A stretch of 64,000 bases of DNA from Pantoea alfalfae (lineage in GTDB: Bacteria > Pseudomonadota > Gammaproteobacteria > Enterobacterales > Enterobacteriaceae). The DNA is taken from contig NZ_CP082292.1 in the NCBI RefSeq assembly GCF_019880205.1, forward strand, positions 1,550,001 to 1,614,000, written 5' to 3'. The position numbers and the translations under genes were made by a program. How positions within the stretch are numbered: the first letter of the stretch is position 1; each line of letters opens with the position of its first letter. Below the pieces are notes generated by a model, which did not search any database, was not told where the DNA came from, and saw nothing but the letters and a program-made list of their open reading frames with translations. Shown piece after piece: positions 25,961 to 34,866 of the stretch.

Positions 25961-27273
25961 AAACATCTGATACACCTGCGCTGGAGCAGGAGTTTGAACA
26001 TGAGCCGGTGCCGCTGTCGCACCGTCATTCCACCCGCTCCGTCTCGGCGGTCTGGTTTGGCTTTCCGATGATCCTCACCAACGCGCTGTTTGGCGGCATC
26101 ATCACCTGGCATCTGGGATTCTGGCCCGCGCTGATCGCCATTCTGCTGGGCAACCTGGTGCTGTTCGCCTATGTCGGTGCGCTGAGCTGGTACGCCGGTA
26201 ACAGCGGGATGAACTTCGCTCTGCAGGCCAGACGCACCTTTGGCAGCAAAGGCTACATCCTGGTTTCCGGTTTTCTCTCGACGGTGGTGATCGGCTGGTA
26301 TGCCTTCCAGACCGGTCTCACCGGCACGGTGATTAATCAGACCTTTGGCTGGAATGCGCTGGCGGTGACCGCCTTTGCCATGATCCTTTACACAGGTATT
26401 ACGTTCCTGGGCGTGCGGGCGCTGTCGGTACTGGGGATGATCGCCGCGCCGCTGTTTGTGGTGCTGGGGATGGTGGCGTTGTGGCTGATCAGCAAACAGC
26501 ACGACTTCTCCATCGTGACGCAGTGGAAGGGCAGCGCCAGCGCCGCCGGTGCCATGAGCATGGGCACTGCCGTCACTATGGTGGTGGCCGGTTTTGCTGA
26601 CTCCGGCACCATGACCGCCGACTTCACCCGCTGGTCGAAGAATGGCCGCTCGGCGGTGATTGCCGCGTTCTCTGCGTTCCCGATCGCCAATGTGATCTCC
26701 TATCTGTTTGGCGTGGTGATTGTGGCAGTGGGCGCGGCGGTTGATCCGCTGACCAACGGCGGTAACTTTCTGCCGATGCTGATGGGACACAGCGCCTTCC
26801 TGTCGGTGGTGGCCTTTCTGTTTGTCTTTATCAATCTGGGGTCAGTTTGCACCCACTGTCTCTACAACGGTGCGGTGGGTTTCAGCCATCTGTTCAGCAG
26901 CAAAATGCGCCTCTGGACGCTGATCCTCGGTGCCATTGGCGGCGTGCTGGCGCTCGCGGGAGTCTGGTCTTACTTCCTGGAGTGGCTCAGCCTGCTGGGC
27001 ATTGTGGTGCCGCCGTTTGGTGCGGTAATGATTGTGGATTTGATTTTCATGGCGCGCATCAGCGAGCAGCGTCCGGCGCAGCGTTTCCGTGGCACCGCGT
27101 TTGCCGCCTGGGCGATTGGCAGCCTGTGTGCAGTCATCGCCCATGTGGCTTTCCCGCAGTTCGGTGAAGCGGTGATCGGTTTGATGACCGCCGCCATCAG
27201 CTACACCCTGATCAGTAAAATGCGCATGTCGCGCCCGGTAATGGAGAACAGCAATGCCCGACTACAGCGTTAA
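25957..27273 (+). CDS. NCS1 family permease (cytosine/allantoin-type)
   Basis: A 438-residue membrane transporter of the nucleobase:cation symporter-1 family, close in layout to CodB: a hydrophilic ~35-residue N-terminus, then about 12 membrane segments beginning [16 protein letters not shown], where NCS1 proteins bind substrate. The cytoplasmic segment [11 protein letters not shown] is also typical. It imports nucleobases, hydantoins, allantoin or similar ureides by ion symport. The start at 25957 overlaps the amidase stop (ATGA); the in-frame ATG at 25927 lies inside the amidase gene. It overlaps the downstream hydrolase gene by 20 bases. Confidence 0.9.
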   Translation: MKTSDTPALEQEFEHEPVPLSHRHSTRSVSAVWFGFPMILTNALFGGIITWHLGFWPALIAILLGNLVLFAYVGALSWYAGNSGMNFALQARRTFGSKGYILVSGFLSTVVIGWYAFQTGLTGTVINQTFGWNALAVTAFAMILYTGITFLGVRALSVLGMIAAPLFVVLGMVALWLISKQHDFSIVTQWKGSASAAGAMSMGTAVTMVVAGFADSGTMTADFTRWSKNGRSAVIAAFSAFPIANVISYLFGVVIVAVGAAVDPLTNGGNFLPMLMGHSAFLSVVAFLFVFINLGSVCTHCLYNGAVGFSHLFSSKMRLWTLILGAIGGVLALAGVWSYFLEWLSLLGIVVPPFGAVMIVDLIFMARISEQRPAQRFRGTAFAAWAIGSLCAVIAHVAFPQFGEAVIGLMTAAISYTLISKMRMSRPVMENSNARLQR

Positions 27274-27940
27274 TTCGACCCCCTACGCCTGGCCGTTTGA
27301 CGGCAGCTTTAGCCCGGCTGACACGGCGCTGATCGTGATTGATATGCAGACCGATTTCTGTGGTGTCGGCGGCTATGTCCACAGCATGGGCTATGATGTG
27401 AGCCTGACCCGCGCGCCCATCGTCCCTTTGCAGCAGGTGCTGGCGGCGATGCGCGCCCGGCAGTTTCCGATTATCCATACCCGTGAAGGACACCGGCCCG
27501 ACCTCAGCGATCTGCACGCCAACAAGCGCTGGCGCTCGCGACGGATGAACGCCGGGATCGGCGATGTGGGACCCTGTGGCCGTATTCTGGTGCGCGGTGA
27601 ACCGGGCTGGGAAATCATCCCGGAGCTGACTCCGTTGCCGGAGGAAGTGGTGATTGATAAACCGGGGAAGGGATCGTTTTACGCCACCGATCTGGAGCTG
27701 ATTCTGCGCAGTCGCGGCATCCGTAACCTGATCCTGACCGGTATTACCACCGACGTCTGCGTCCATACCACGCTGCGCGAAGCCAACGATCGCGGCTTTG
27801 AGTGCCTGGTGCTCTCCGATTGCTGTGCTGCGACCGAGCAGCGGCATCATGAGGCGGCGCTGAGCATGATCCCTATGCAGGGCGGCATCTTTGGCGCGGT
27901 CGCTACGTCGGCCGCGCTGCTGGATAGCCTGGGCGTGTAG
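27254..27940 (+). CDS. Isochorismatase-like cysteine hydrolase (biuret/ureidoacrylate hydrolase type)
   Basis: A 228-residue IHL-fold amidohydrolase. The catalytic triad is visible: Asp30 (VIDMQTDF), Lys136 (DKPGKGSF) and Cys169 (TTDVCVHTT), with the cis-peptide turn before it. Family members include biuret hydrolase, triuret hydrolase, RutB and N-carbamoylsarcosine hydrolase, all of which cleave a carbamoyl or ureido group and release ammonia. With the amidase and NCS1 permease this makes a compact import-and-hydrolyse module. The exact substrate is not determined. The gene starts 20 bases inside the permease gene and is the last of the operon. Confidence 0.88.
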   Translation: MPDYSVNSTPYAWPFDGSFSPADTALIVIDMQTDFCGVGGYVHSMGYDVSLTRAPIVPLQQVLAAMRARQFPIIHTREGHRPDLSDLHANKRWRSRRMNAGIGDVGPCGRILVRGEPGWEIIPELTPLPEEVVIDKPGKGSFYATDLELILRSRGIRNLILTGITTDVCVHTTLREANDRGFECLVLSDCCAATEQRHHEAALSMIPMQGGIFGAVATSAALLDSLGV

Positions 27941-27968
27941 CGTTTTGCATCCCACAGTAAGAGGTGCT

Positions 27969-28023
27969 GCCCTGATTCTCAGGGCGATTCCGCCTGGCCT
28001 GAGCGCCGTTATGCGCTCAGGCC
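27969..28023. terminator. Two hairpins between convergent genes
   Basis: A 7-bp hairpin (27969-27975 with 27979-27985) and a perfect 11-bp hairpin (GGCCTGAGCGC 27996-28006, GCGCTCAGGCC 28013-28023) lie between the hydrolase gene and the minus-strand GGDEF/EAL gene. Neither has a T run, so they are transcript-end or REP-like hairpins and not classic intrinsic terminators. Confidence 0.5.
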
Positions 28024-28033
28024 ATCCACAGCA

Positions 28034-30220
28034 CTATTCGCGCTGCGTATCCTCTGGCGCAGGTAATCTCATCAGCGCTTCAAGCTGATCGGCGGGTACC
28101 GCCTGACTGAACAGATAGCCCTGCAGCTGATTACAGCCTGCATCTGCCAGTGCAGACATCTGCCCGGTGGTCTCGACACCCTCCGCCGTCACTATCAGCC
28201 CCATGGCATGGCCCAGTTTCACCACGGATTCAACAATCGCCACGGAATTTTCCGCCACGCCCAGCGACTGGGTGAACGAGCGGTCAATTTTGATTTTGTC
28301 CACCGGGAAGGTGCTGAGGTAGTTGAGGCTGGAGTAGCCGGTGCCGAAGTCATCCAGCGCGATGCGGAAGCCTGCTTCCCGCAGCGACACAATAATCTCG
28401 CGTGCTTCGCGTTCATCCTCGATTAATACGCCCTCAGTGATTTCCAGCTCCAGCCGCTTTGGGTCACCGCCGTGCTGGCTGACAATCGCCATTACACGGT
28501 CAACAAAGCCGGTAGAGCGGAACTGCACGGGCGAGACATTGACAGCCACCAGCAAATCGGGAAAGCGCTGCTGAGTGGCACAGGCTTCAGCCAGCACCCA
28601 TTCGCCCAGCGGGATAATCAGGCCGGTCTCTTCGGCAATCGCGATAAATTCACCGGGTGCGATCAGGCCGCGCGTCGGGTGATGCCAGCGCAGCAGCGCT
28701 TCAATGCCGACCATCTGCTGACCGCCAACGTCCATCAGTGGCTGATACCATACCTCAAGTCCCTGTCGGGTTTGCAGCGCCGTACGCAGATCGGTGGCGA
28801 TGGTCTGCCGGGTTTGCACTGACTCATCCATTGCCCGTTCAAACTGACGAAACCGGCCGCGCCCGCCGCTTTTGGCTTCATACAGCGCGATATCGGCTTT
28901 GCGCATCAGCTCCAGCCGATCAATGCCGTCTTTAGGTGCCAGCGCCAGTCCGATACTGGCCCCGCTCCAGACATCGCTGCCGAACAGGGTAAACGGCTGA
29001 GCCAGCTCGTCAATCATGCGCTGCGCCAGGCTATTCACCTGACCAATATTATCGACCTCCGGCATCACCACCATAAATTCATCGCCCCCGATGCGTCCCA
29101 CGGTATCGCTGGCCCGCACGATACGACTCAGGCGCTGCGCCACCGCGATGATCAGCTCATCGCCAGCATGATGACCGTGGGTATCGTTGACGGCCTTGAA
29201 GCGGTCAAGATCGATCAGCAGCAAGGCTACCCGCTGATCGTTGCGCGTCGCCAGGGCCAGCGCCTGGGCTAAGCGGTCTTCAACCAGCGCGCGGTTCGGC
29301 AGGCCGGTCAGCACGTCATGAAATGCCAGATGTTGTGCCTGCGCTTCCGATGCGCCCAGCCTGAGCATCGATTGCGAGAGGTTAACTGACGAGTTCCAGA
29401 GTCGCCGTACCATATAAAGACAAAGCAGCGATATCGCCAGCACCGCCAGCCCGGTAGACGGCCCGATGGTGCGCAGCATCTGCGCACCCGGGCGGGCGGG
29501 GATCCAGTTGAGATAGCCAACCGGCTCGCCCGCCTGCGCGATCAGCAGATAGCGTGCGCTGGTGCCGGACTGAGATGTGCCATCAGAAAAGTGCAGTCCC
29601 TCCAGCTGATTGCGTTCCGCCAGGCTCGCCAGATAACCGTCGTCGAGAAATTTCAGGCTCACCAGCCGGAAACGCGGCAGGTCGTTGCTATCCCGCTGGA
29701 TGCTACCCACGGCCAGCGCCGCAGCTCGCTGGGTAACACGGGCATAATCGGCGTTATCCTGACGCCTGGGATCCTGGATCAGCGTGTTTTGCAGCACCTC
29801 GGCGATCAGCGGACCGTTGTCCGCTTCCATAACCGGCTGGCCTTCACGCCAGACTCTGACGATCTGGTTTTGCGCATCCAGCACCATAATCAGCTGATGG
29901 CCGAACATCTCATACAGCCACTGCCCGATGTTCTCATCCAGCCACCTGTCGCTGTTCCCCTCAGCCAGATGCTCCTCAAAGGGCCGCCAGCGTGACAGGC
30001 TATGCAACTGGCGCAGATGCTCATTCAGACTCTGCGAAAAAGAGGCCTCAATCATCCGCTGCTGCTGATGCCGGGCCTCAGTATTGGTCAGTGACGTGCC
30101 AATAAATAGTGCCGCACCCGCACCGGCAAACGTCAGCACAAGGATAGCCACCAGCGGCACCAACACTTCGCGCAGAAAACTGTGGCGAAAATCAGAGGAA
30201 AGTTTAAGGGTGTTAATCAT
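28034..30220 (-). CDS. Membrane GGDEF/EAL cyclic-di-GMP enzyme with periplasmic sensor
   Basis: A 728-residue inner-membrane protein. TM1 (~20-42) and TM2 (~254-272) enclose a periplasmic domain of about 210 residues, CHASE4-like in placement. A GGDEF domain follows with intact GGDEF at 378-382, then an EAL domain with EALLRW at 507-512 and DDFGTGYSS at 623-631. Both catalytic motifs are complete, so synthesis (from GTP) and hydrolysis of c-di-GMP are both possible; one usually dominates in such proteins. It would link an external signal to motility/biofilm choice. The gene stands alone on the minus strand. Its ribosome site is weak (GAGAAA). Confidence 0.92.
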   Translation of the reverse strand: MINTLKLSSDFRHSFLREVLVPLVAILVLTFAGAGAALFIGTSLTNTEARHQQQRMIEASFSQSLNEHLRQLHSLSRWRPFEEHLAEGNSDRWLDENIGQWLYEMFGHQLIMVLDAQNQIVRVWREGQPVMEADNGPLIAEVLQNTLIQDPRRQDNADYARVTQRAAALAVGSIQRDSNDLPRFRLVSLKFLDDGYLASLAERNQLEGLHFSDGTSQSGTSARYLLIAQAGEPVGYLNWIPARPGAQMLRTIGPSTGLAVLAISLLCLYMVRRLWNSSVNLSQSMLRLGASEAQAQHLAFHDVLTGLPNRALVEDRLAQALALATRNDQRVALLLIDLDRFKAVNDTHGHHAGDELIIAVAQRLSRIVRASDTVGRIGGDEFMVVMPEVDNIGQVNSLAQRMIDELAQPFTLFGSDVWSGASIGLALAPKDGIDRLELMRKADIALYEAKSGGRGRFRQFERAMDESVQTRQTIATDLRTALQTRQGLEVWYQPLMDVGGQQMVGIEALLRWHHPTRGLIAPGEFIAIAEETGLIIPLGEWVLAEACATQQRFPDLLVAVNVSPVQFRSTGFVDRVMAIVSQHGGDPKRLELEITEGVLIEDEREAREIIVSLREAGFRIALDDFGTGYSSLNYLSTFPVDKIKIDRSFTQSLGVAENSVAIVESVVKLGHAMGLIVTAEGVETTGQMSALADAGCNQLQGYLFSQAVPADQLEALMRLPAPEDTQRE

Positions 30221-30422
30221 ATTGTTGTTTTTCTCAGCAGCAGGGGAACAGCTTAAAAATTAGCAGATAGGAACAGATCTTCCATGAAAAGCTTGATGGA
30301 TAGTGAGCAGGCGAGCGTTTTTCTGTTAACGAGCGGCGGGGGCAGGCTGACAGTCAGGGAAAGAAAGTGAGTACGTTTTATCAGTTATTTTAATGAGCGC
30401 GGCAGTCATGCCGAGGGCATAA

Positions 30423-30579
30423 AGGTCAGGATGGTAAACCCTGACCTGTGCGGTAAGGCTGACAGGCTGAATTCGGCCGCAAGTCCATCACCGCGCATTT
30501 CCTGCCAACTTCGCTGCTATGGTTCATACTCATGAGCGCTGATTGTGTTACGAATGGATAACCGTGCAGACAACGGTTA
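30423..30579. promoter_or_regulatory. Inverted repeats in the 30221-30636 divergent intergenic region
   Basis: This 416-base region separates the divergent GGDEF/EAL and mscS genes and should hold promoters for both. Two inverted repeats were seen: AGGTCAGG 30423-30430 with CCTGACCT 30440-30447 (9-base loop), and TAACCGT 30559-30565 with ACGGTTA 30573-30579 (7-base spacer). The latter lies about 60 bases before mscS and looks like an operator. No coding sequence was seen. Confidence 0.4.
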
Positions 30580-30636
30580 CTGAGTGGGTCACTTATCTGA
30601 CAGCCTGCGCCTGACAGCTAACGAAAAGGGAAAATA

Positions 30637-31737
30637 ATGCCATTGTTATTCGGTGAGTTATCTGGTTTCCCGTCATGGGTACCTGTTGTATTACTCGTCT
30701 CGCTTTCTTTTATTCTGGGTTTCCTGGCCCGCCTTATCCTGCTCGCGTTTATCCGCTACTGGCAGGGCCGTGACAGAAAGCTGTTCAAATCTCTGGAAAA
30801 GCACCTTAGCGGTTCGATGTTCTTTTTCGTGCCGTTATTGATGATCAATGTCGGGATTAACTACATCGATTTCCATCCTGAATCACTTGAACTCATCACC
30901 AATATCATCAACGTTTTTATCATCATGTCATTCTGCTCGGTCTTAATCCGGCTGACCAACGTGGCGCAGGATATGCTTTATATCCGCTACGACATTAATA
31001 TTTCCAATAACCTGCGTGCGCGAAAAATCCGTACTCAGATTATCTATGTCAAGAAAGTCGTTATTGTCATCCTGGTGCTGTTCTGTGTTTCGCTGATTCT
31101 GCTGAGTTTTCCCGGCGTGCGTAAATTCGGCACCACTATTCTGGCCGGTGCGGGTGTGGCCGGTATCATTATTGGTTTCGCTTTACAGAAGTCGCTGGTT
31201 AACCTGTTCGCCGGTATTCAGATCGCCTTTACCCAGCCGATTAAGATTGATGATGCAGTGGTGGTGGAAAAGGAGTGGGGCTGGATTGAAGAGATCAACC
31301 TGACCTATGTGGTGGTGCGCATCTGGGATCTACGCCGTCTGGTGCTGCCGATTACTTACTTCACCGAGAATCCGTTTCAGAACTGGACGCGCAACAACGC
31401 GCAGATTTTAGGCTCGGTATTTCTCTATGTGGATTACTCGATGCCGCTGGAGCCATTGCGTAAGCATTTCGACAAAATCCTGAGTGAAACCAAACTCTGG
31501 GACCAGGAAACCTCGGTGCTTCAGGTGACCGACACCACCGAAAAAACCATGACCATCAGGATGCTGATGACCGCCCAGAACTCCCCGATCGCCTTTGATT
31601 TGCGCTGTTATGTGCGTGAAAAGATGATTGAGTTTATTCAGCAGAATTACCCGGAAAGCCTGCCACAGGTGAGGGCGTCGCTGACGGATAGTGGGTCGGA
31701 GAAGGTGGGGAGAGCAGTAATGGAAGAAAATATTTAG
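30637..31737 (+). CDS. MscS-family mechanosensitive ion channel
   Basis: A 366-residue inner-membrane channel. About four N-terminal membrane segments are followed by the pore helix and beta domain, with the family block GAGVAGIIIGFALQKSLVNLFAG (~181-203), where the Gly/Ala-rich helix lines the pore. The C-terminal cytoplasmic part is shorter than in large MscK-type proteins. It opens when membrane tension rises and lets solutes leave during osmotic downshock. AAAAGGGAAAA precedes the ATG at 30637. A weak terminator-like stem (31747-31756 with 31784-31793, one G-T pair) follows. Confidence 0.9.
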   Translation: MPLLFGELSGFPSWVPVVLLVSLSFILGFLARLILLAFIRYWQGRDRKLFKSLEKHLSGSMFFFVPLLMINVGINYIDFHPESLELITNIINVFIIMSFCSVLIRLTNVAQDMLYIRYDINISNNLRARKIRTQIIYVKKVVIVILVLFCVSLILLSFPGVRKFGTTILAGAGVAGIIIGFALQKSLVNLFAGIQIAFTQPIKIDDAVVVEKEWGWIEEINLTYVVVRIWDLRRLVLPITYFTENPFQNWTRNNAQILGSVFLYVDYSMPLEPLRKHFDKILSETKLWDQETSVLQVTDTTEKTMTIRMLMTAQNSPIAFDLRCYVREKMIEFIQQNYPESLPQVRASLTDSGSEKVGRAVMEENI

Positions 31738-32085
31738 AGAAGGAGAGAAACGGCAGTTTAATTGGGTTTGCAGAAAAATACAGCTGTCGTTTCGATTTTA
31801 TAAGCCAGAAATTAAGTTTGCGCATTCTTTCCCCACTTATGGATTGGGCATAAGATAACGGGCAGGATGGGGGCAACTTTTAGACATTATTTCTTTTTAT
31901 CGTTTTACGTTTAATCGGCAGACATCAGAATTCAGTTTTTATTTATGCCATTGAACCCATGTGAAACGCCTCACCACGCTATTCTCATAGCGCCCGATTT
32001 CATATTTACCACTGAAAAATAAAATTATTGCTCTTTTGTCAGTTTATGCAAATAAGAGGTCTGCCCCACCGCCATGATAAAAAAT

Positions 32086-32099
32086 ATGACTTAAATCAA
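32086..32099. promoter_or_regulatory. FNR-like site upstream of the rhodopsin operon (weak)
   Basis: ATGACTTAAATCAA matches the FNR consensus TTGAT-N4-ATCAA at 8 of 10 fixed bases, with one half-site perfect. It lies about 300 bases upstream of the rhodopsin ATG, far for a direct activator site. It would make sense if pumping is used at low oxygen, but the match could be chance in A/T-rich DNA. Confidence 0.25.
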
Positions 32100-32216
32100 T
32101 AGGTTATTTTCAGGATTGCTTTCTCTTTTTTTGAGGTTATGGAAGTAAAGCGAAACGCTGAGAAACATAACTTTACATTGAATTTTTTATCAGACGCTTA
32201 CCAGGTTGATAAAAGA

Positions 32217-32320
32217 GGTTAATTTAACCGTTTATTTAAAAATAAGAACTTGTGAGTTAATCATCCTGAGCAGATGACGAATATCACCATATACTTTCAG
32301 CATATTCGTTGAATGAATAT
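32217..32320 (+). promoter_or_regulatory. Probable promoter/operator region of the rhodopsin operon
   Basis: Within the 659-base A/T-rich stretch 31738-32396, which holds no gene, three signals cluster: the palindrome GGTTAA-T-TTAACC at 32217-32229, a good -10 hexamer TATACT at 32290-32295 without a clear -35 (so an activator may be needed), and the inverted repeat ATATTC-N7-GAATAT at 32302-32320 right at the predicted start. The transcript would have a leader of about 95 bases. Seen: the motifs. Inferred: their function. Confidence 0.4.
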
Positions 32321-32396
32321 AAACCTGCTTGATTAACGATAATTTGTCGCTGCATTGCTGGCGCGATACCGGCGTTTTAGTACAGGAGAGAAAAAA

Positions 32397-33110
32397 ATGG
32401 ATCAATCCGCATTCATGATTGGGTTTTCGGTCATGGCCATCGCATCACTGATTATCTACGTGACGGGTGACAAAAAATATCCTTTTGGCCACCATACACT
32501 CGTGCACGCGTCAGTCCCGTTTATTGCGGCCACGGCTTATCTGGCCATGGCGTTTGAATTTGGCAACCTCACGCTGGACAGTGGCACGGTAGTGTATCTG
32601 GCACGTTATGCTGACTGGTCTGTCACCACGCCTCTTTTACTGGCCGGGCTGGTCATGCTGGCTTTCCATGAACAGGGTAAGCCGGGCGAAATGGCGGGCT
32701 TTCTCACGGCCATCATTGTGCTGGATGTGATGATGATCGTCACCGGTCTGGTCTCTTCGCTGGCTGAAAATGCTGTCGCGAAATGGGTCTGGTATCTGTG
32801 GTCATGCGCGGCATTTCTGGGCGTTGTTTATCTGCTCTGGGGACCGCTGCGTGCTATAGCCGCTTCGCGGGGTAGTGCGCTGGCAGGTGCATATAACAAA
32901 AATGTGGCCTTGCTGACCATCGTATGGTTTATCTATCCGATCGTTTTTCTGGTGGGTCCGGAAGGGCTCAACATCATTACTGATGCGACATCGGTCTGGG
33001 CATTCCTGATTCTGGATATCATCGCAAAAGTTTTCTATGCCTTCTACGCCGCGGCTAACATGAAGAAAGCCCTTTCTCATGCCGTGCCTGTTGGTGCAGT
33101 CAGGAGATGA
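32397..33110 (+). CDS. Light-driven proton pump rhodopsin (DTG type with helix-B His)
   Basis: A 237-residue seven-helix microbial rhodopsin. By alignment with bacteriorhodopsin, Arg70 is R82, Asp73 the proton acceptor D85, Thr77 T89, Asp207 D212 and Lys211 the retinal Schiff-base lysine K216. The cytoplasmic donor D96 is Gly84, and His37 on helix B takes the place of T46. This Gly/His combination defines a known proteobacterial pump group in which the His helps replace the missing carboxylic donor. Leu81 (L93 position) predicts green absorption. Tyr133 fills the site that is Gly in antenna-binding xanthorhodopsin. The start at 32397 has AGGAG eight bases upstream. It overlaps blh by four bases. 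Confidence 0.95.
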   Translation: MDQSAFMIGFSVMAIASLIIYVTGDKKYPFGHHTLVHASVPFIAATAYLAMAFEFGNLTLDSGTVVYLARYADWSVTTPLLLAGLVMLAFHEQGKPGEMAGFLTAIIVLDVMMIVTGLVSSLAENAVAKWVWYLWSCAAFLGVVYLLWGPLRAIAASRGSALAGAYNKNVALLTIVWFIYPIVFLVGPEGLNIITDATSVWAFLILDIIAKVFYAFYAAANMKKALSHAVPVGAVRR

Positions 33111-33916
33111 GAGGCCAGGTGCGGCTCGGCTGGGCAGGACTGTGGGGGGCAGCGCTGGCGGCCTCTTTCAGCCCTCTTGCCGGGCAGGTGCTGTTTGCGA
33201 CCGGAGCGATTGGCCTTATCGGCATGGCGCACGGTGCCAGCGATCTTGACGTCGTGAAACGCGAGCGTCAGTTTCCATTTCTTGCCGCCTATGGGCTGGT
33301 CATTGTGCTCTGTCTGTTCTGGTGGCACGGTGCGCCGGCACTGGCGCTGCCCGTTTTTCTCCTGGCCTCAGCCATACACTTTGCACTTGAGGATGCCCCT
33401 CATGGATGCAGCATTGAACGTCTGGCGCGGGGAATAAGCATGATAGCGACGCCAGCTGCTCTGCATCTGCAGGCGTTCAGTACAATTCTGCATGAGGCGG
33501 GGCTGGGATTTTCATTGCCACACTCTTTTGCTGCAGGCATTGCCCTCACAGGGGGAGTTTGTGCAGCAGGCCTTATTTTTGTGGGCTTACTCCGCCGGGA
33601 CAGACGTCTTCTGGCCGGTACACTGGCATTATTACTCCTTCCGCCTTTCGTCGGTTTTTCAATGGGCTTTCTGATTTTGCATGCGCTCCCGCAAACCCGG
33701 CAGCGGCGCGATCTGCTGGGATGCAAAAGCTACACAGGCTACCTGCATGCCACATGGCCGGTACTGACGGCAGCCATTCTGCTGGCGGCGGGAACCGTCG
33801 CGATGATGCATCCCACGGATAAAGCGGGAATTCAGTCACTTTTTGCGGCACTGGCCGCACTGGCGATTCCGCATATGCTCATTACGCCCTGGTTTAAAAC
33901 ACGGCAAGAAGCGTAA
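33107..33916 (+). CDS. blh: Brp/Blh-family beta-carotene 15,15'-dioxygenase
   Basis: A 269-residue integral membrane protein of the Brp/Blh family, which cleaves beta-carotene into two retinals, the chromophore of the rhodopsin next door. Candidate iron-binding histidines are His42 (AHGASDLD), His91 (AIHFALED) and His192 (LHALPQ). The family usually has a second His four residues after the last one; here that position is Gln196. The ATG at 33107 forms an ATGA overlap with the rhodopsin stop, but AGGAG is directly adjacent. An in-frame GTG at 33119 has better spacing and may be the true start. Carotenoid biosynthesis genes are not in the window. No clear terminator follows. Confidence 0.88.
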   Translation: MRGQVRLGWAGLWGAALAASFSPLAGQVLFATGAIGLIGMAHGASDLDVVKRERQFPFLAAYGLVIVLCLFWWHGAPALALPVFLLASAIHFALEDAPHGCSIERLARGISMIATPAALHLQAFSTILHEAGLGFSLPHSFAAGIALTGGVCAAGLIFVGLLRRDRRLLAGTLALLLLPPFVGFSMGFLILHALPQTRQRRDLLGCKSYTGYLHATWPVLTAAILLAAGTVAMMHPTDKAGIQSLFAALAALAIPHMLITPWFKTRQEA

Positions 33917-34054
33917 AGCCATCGTGCAGCACCCTGAAAGTGTTCCCGGACAAACAGAGCAGAGGGTTTCAGGCCTGAGCTCTATTCCCATGACGCCTCT
34001 TTATCCTTAACTGGCTTCTGTCCCGACTTTCACATTCACCCCACCTTCACCCCT

Positions 34055-34072
34055 GCGTCACTATTCTGTCAT
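34055..34072 (+). promoter_or_regulatory. Candidate Pho box upstream of phnF
   Basis: GCGTCAC-TATT-CTGTCAT has two 7-base PhoB half-sites 11 bases apart; the second is perfect and the first matches CTGTCAC at 5 of 7. It lies about 80 bases before phnF, as expected for phosphate-starvation activation of the phn operon. Confidence 0.6.
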
Positions 34073-34152
34073 CTGCGTCCCTCAGGCTAACCCCATCCCG
34101 CAGCGTCTTATCACTGCGTTCCCACTCTGTAACCCGTGAGGATTTCATCGTG

Positions 34153-34866
34153 ATGGAGTTATCCAGACATCCGACCACTGTCTATCAGGCTGTTGCCGCA
34201 CAACTGGAGCAGGCGCTGAAAGAGCGCTACCGCTGCGGCGACTATCTTCCTTCCGAACAACAGCTGGCCGATCACTATGAGGTGAACCGCCACACCCTGC
34301 GCCGCGCTGTCGATGAGCTGGTGCACAAAGGGCTGCTGCAGCGCCGTCATGGCGTCGGCATCCTGGTGCTGATGCGCCCGTATGACTATCCGCTGCATGC
34401 GCAGGCGCGCTTTAGCCAGAACCTGATGGAGCAGGGCAGTCACCCGACCAGCGAACGGCTGCTGGCGGTGCTGCGTCCGGCCAGCAACGACGTCGCCAGT
34501 GCGCTGGGCGTAAAAGAGGGCGAAAACGTCATTCACCTGCGCACCCTGCGCCGCGCCAACGGCGTGCCGCTCTGCCTGATCAACCATTTCCTCGCCGACC
34601 TCAGCTGGTGGCCACAGCTGCAGCAATTTAACAGCGGGTCGCTGCACGATTTCTTAGTGGAGCACACCGGCAAACAGCTGGTGCGCACCCAGACGCGTAT
34701 CAGCACCCGCCGGGCGCAGGCAAAGGAGTGTCGGCAGCTGGATATCGCGCTGCATGCGCCGCTGCTCTGCGTGCGGACCCTGAACAAAACCAGTGATGGC
34801 GCGGTGGCGGAATACTCCGTCAGCCTGACGCGCGGCGACATGATCGAACTGACTCTGGAGCACTAA
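34153..34866 (+). CDS. phnF: Phosphonate operon repressor PhnF (GntR family)
   Basis: A 237-residue GntR/HutC-type regulator. The N-terminal winged helix (about 1-70) contains LPSEQQLADHYEVNRHTLRR; the C-terminal UTRA effector domain begins around QARFSQNL and includes GENVIHLRTLRR, closely resembling E. coli PhnF. It is thought to repress phn genes. The ATG at 34153 follows an in-frame GTG at 34150; GAGGA at 34138-34142 fits either. It is the first gene of the C-P lyase operon and overlaps phnG by one base (TAATG). Confidence 0.94.
   Translation: MELSRHPTTVYQAVAAQLEQALKERYRCGDYLPSEQQLADHYEVNRHTLRRAVDELVHKGLLQRRHGVGILVLMRPYDYPLHAQARFSQNLMEQGSHPTSERLLAVLRPASNDVASALGVKEGENVIHLRTLRRANGVPLCLINHFLADLSWWPQLQQFNSGSLHDFLVEHTGKQLVRTQTRISTRRAQAKECRQLDIALHAPLLCVRTLNKTSDGAVAEYSVSLTRGDMIELTLEH

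Noticed and set aside
32397..33110. Sensory rhodopsin or halide/sodium pump
   Set aside because: The Asp-Thr acceptor side fits proton pumps; no transducer gene is adjacent, and the NDQ/NTQ motifs of ion pumps are absent.
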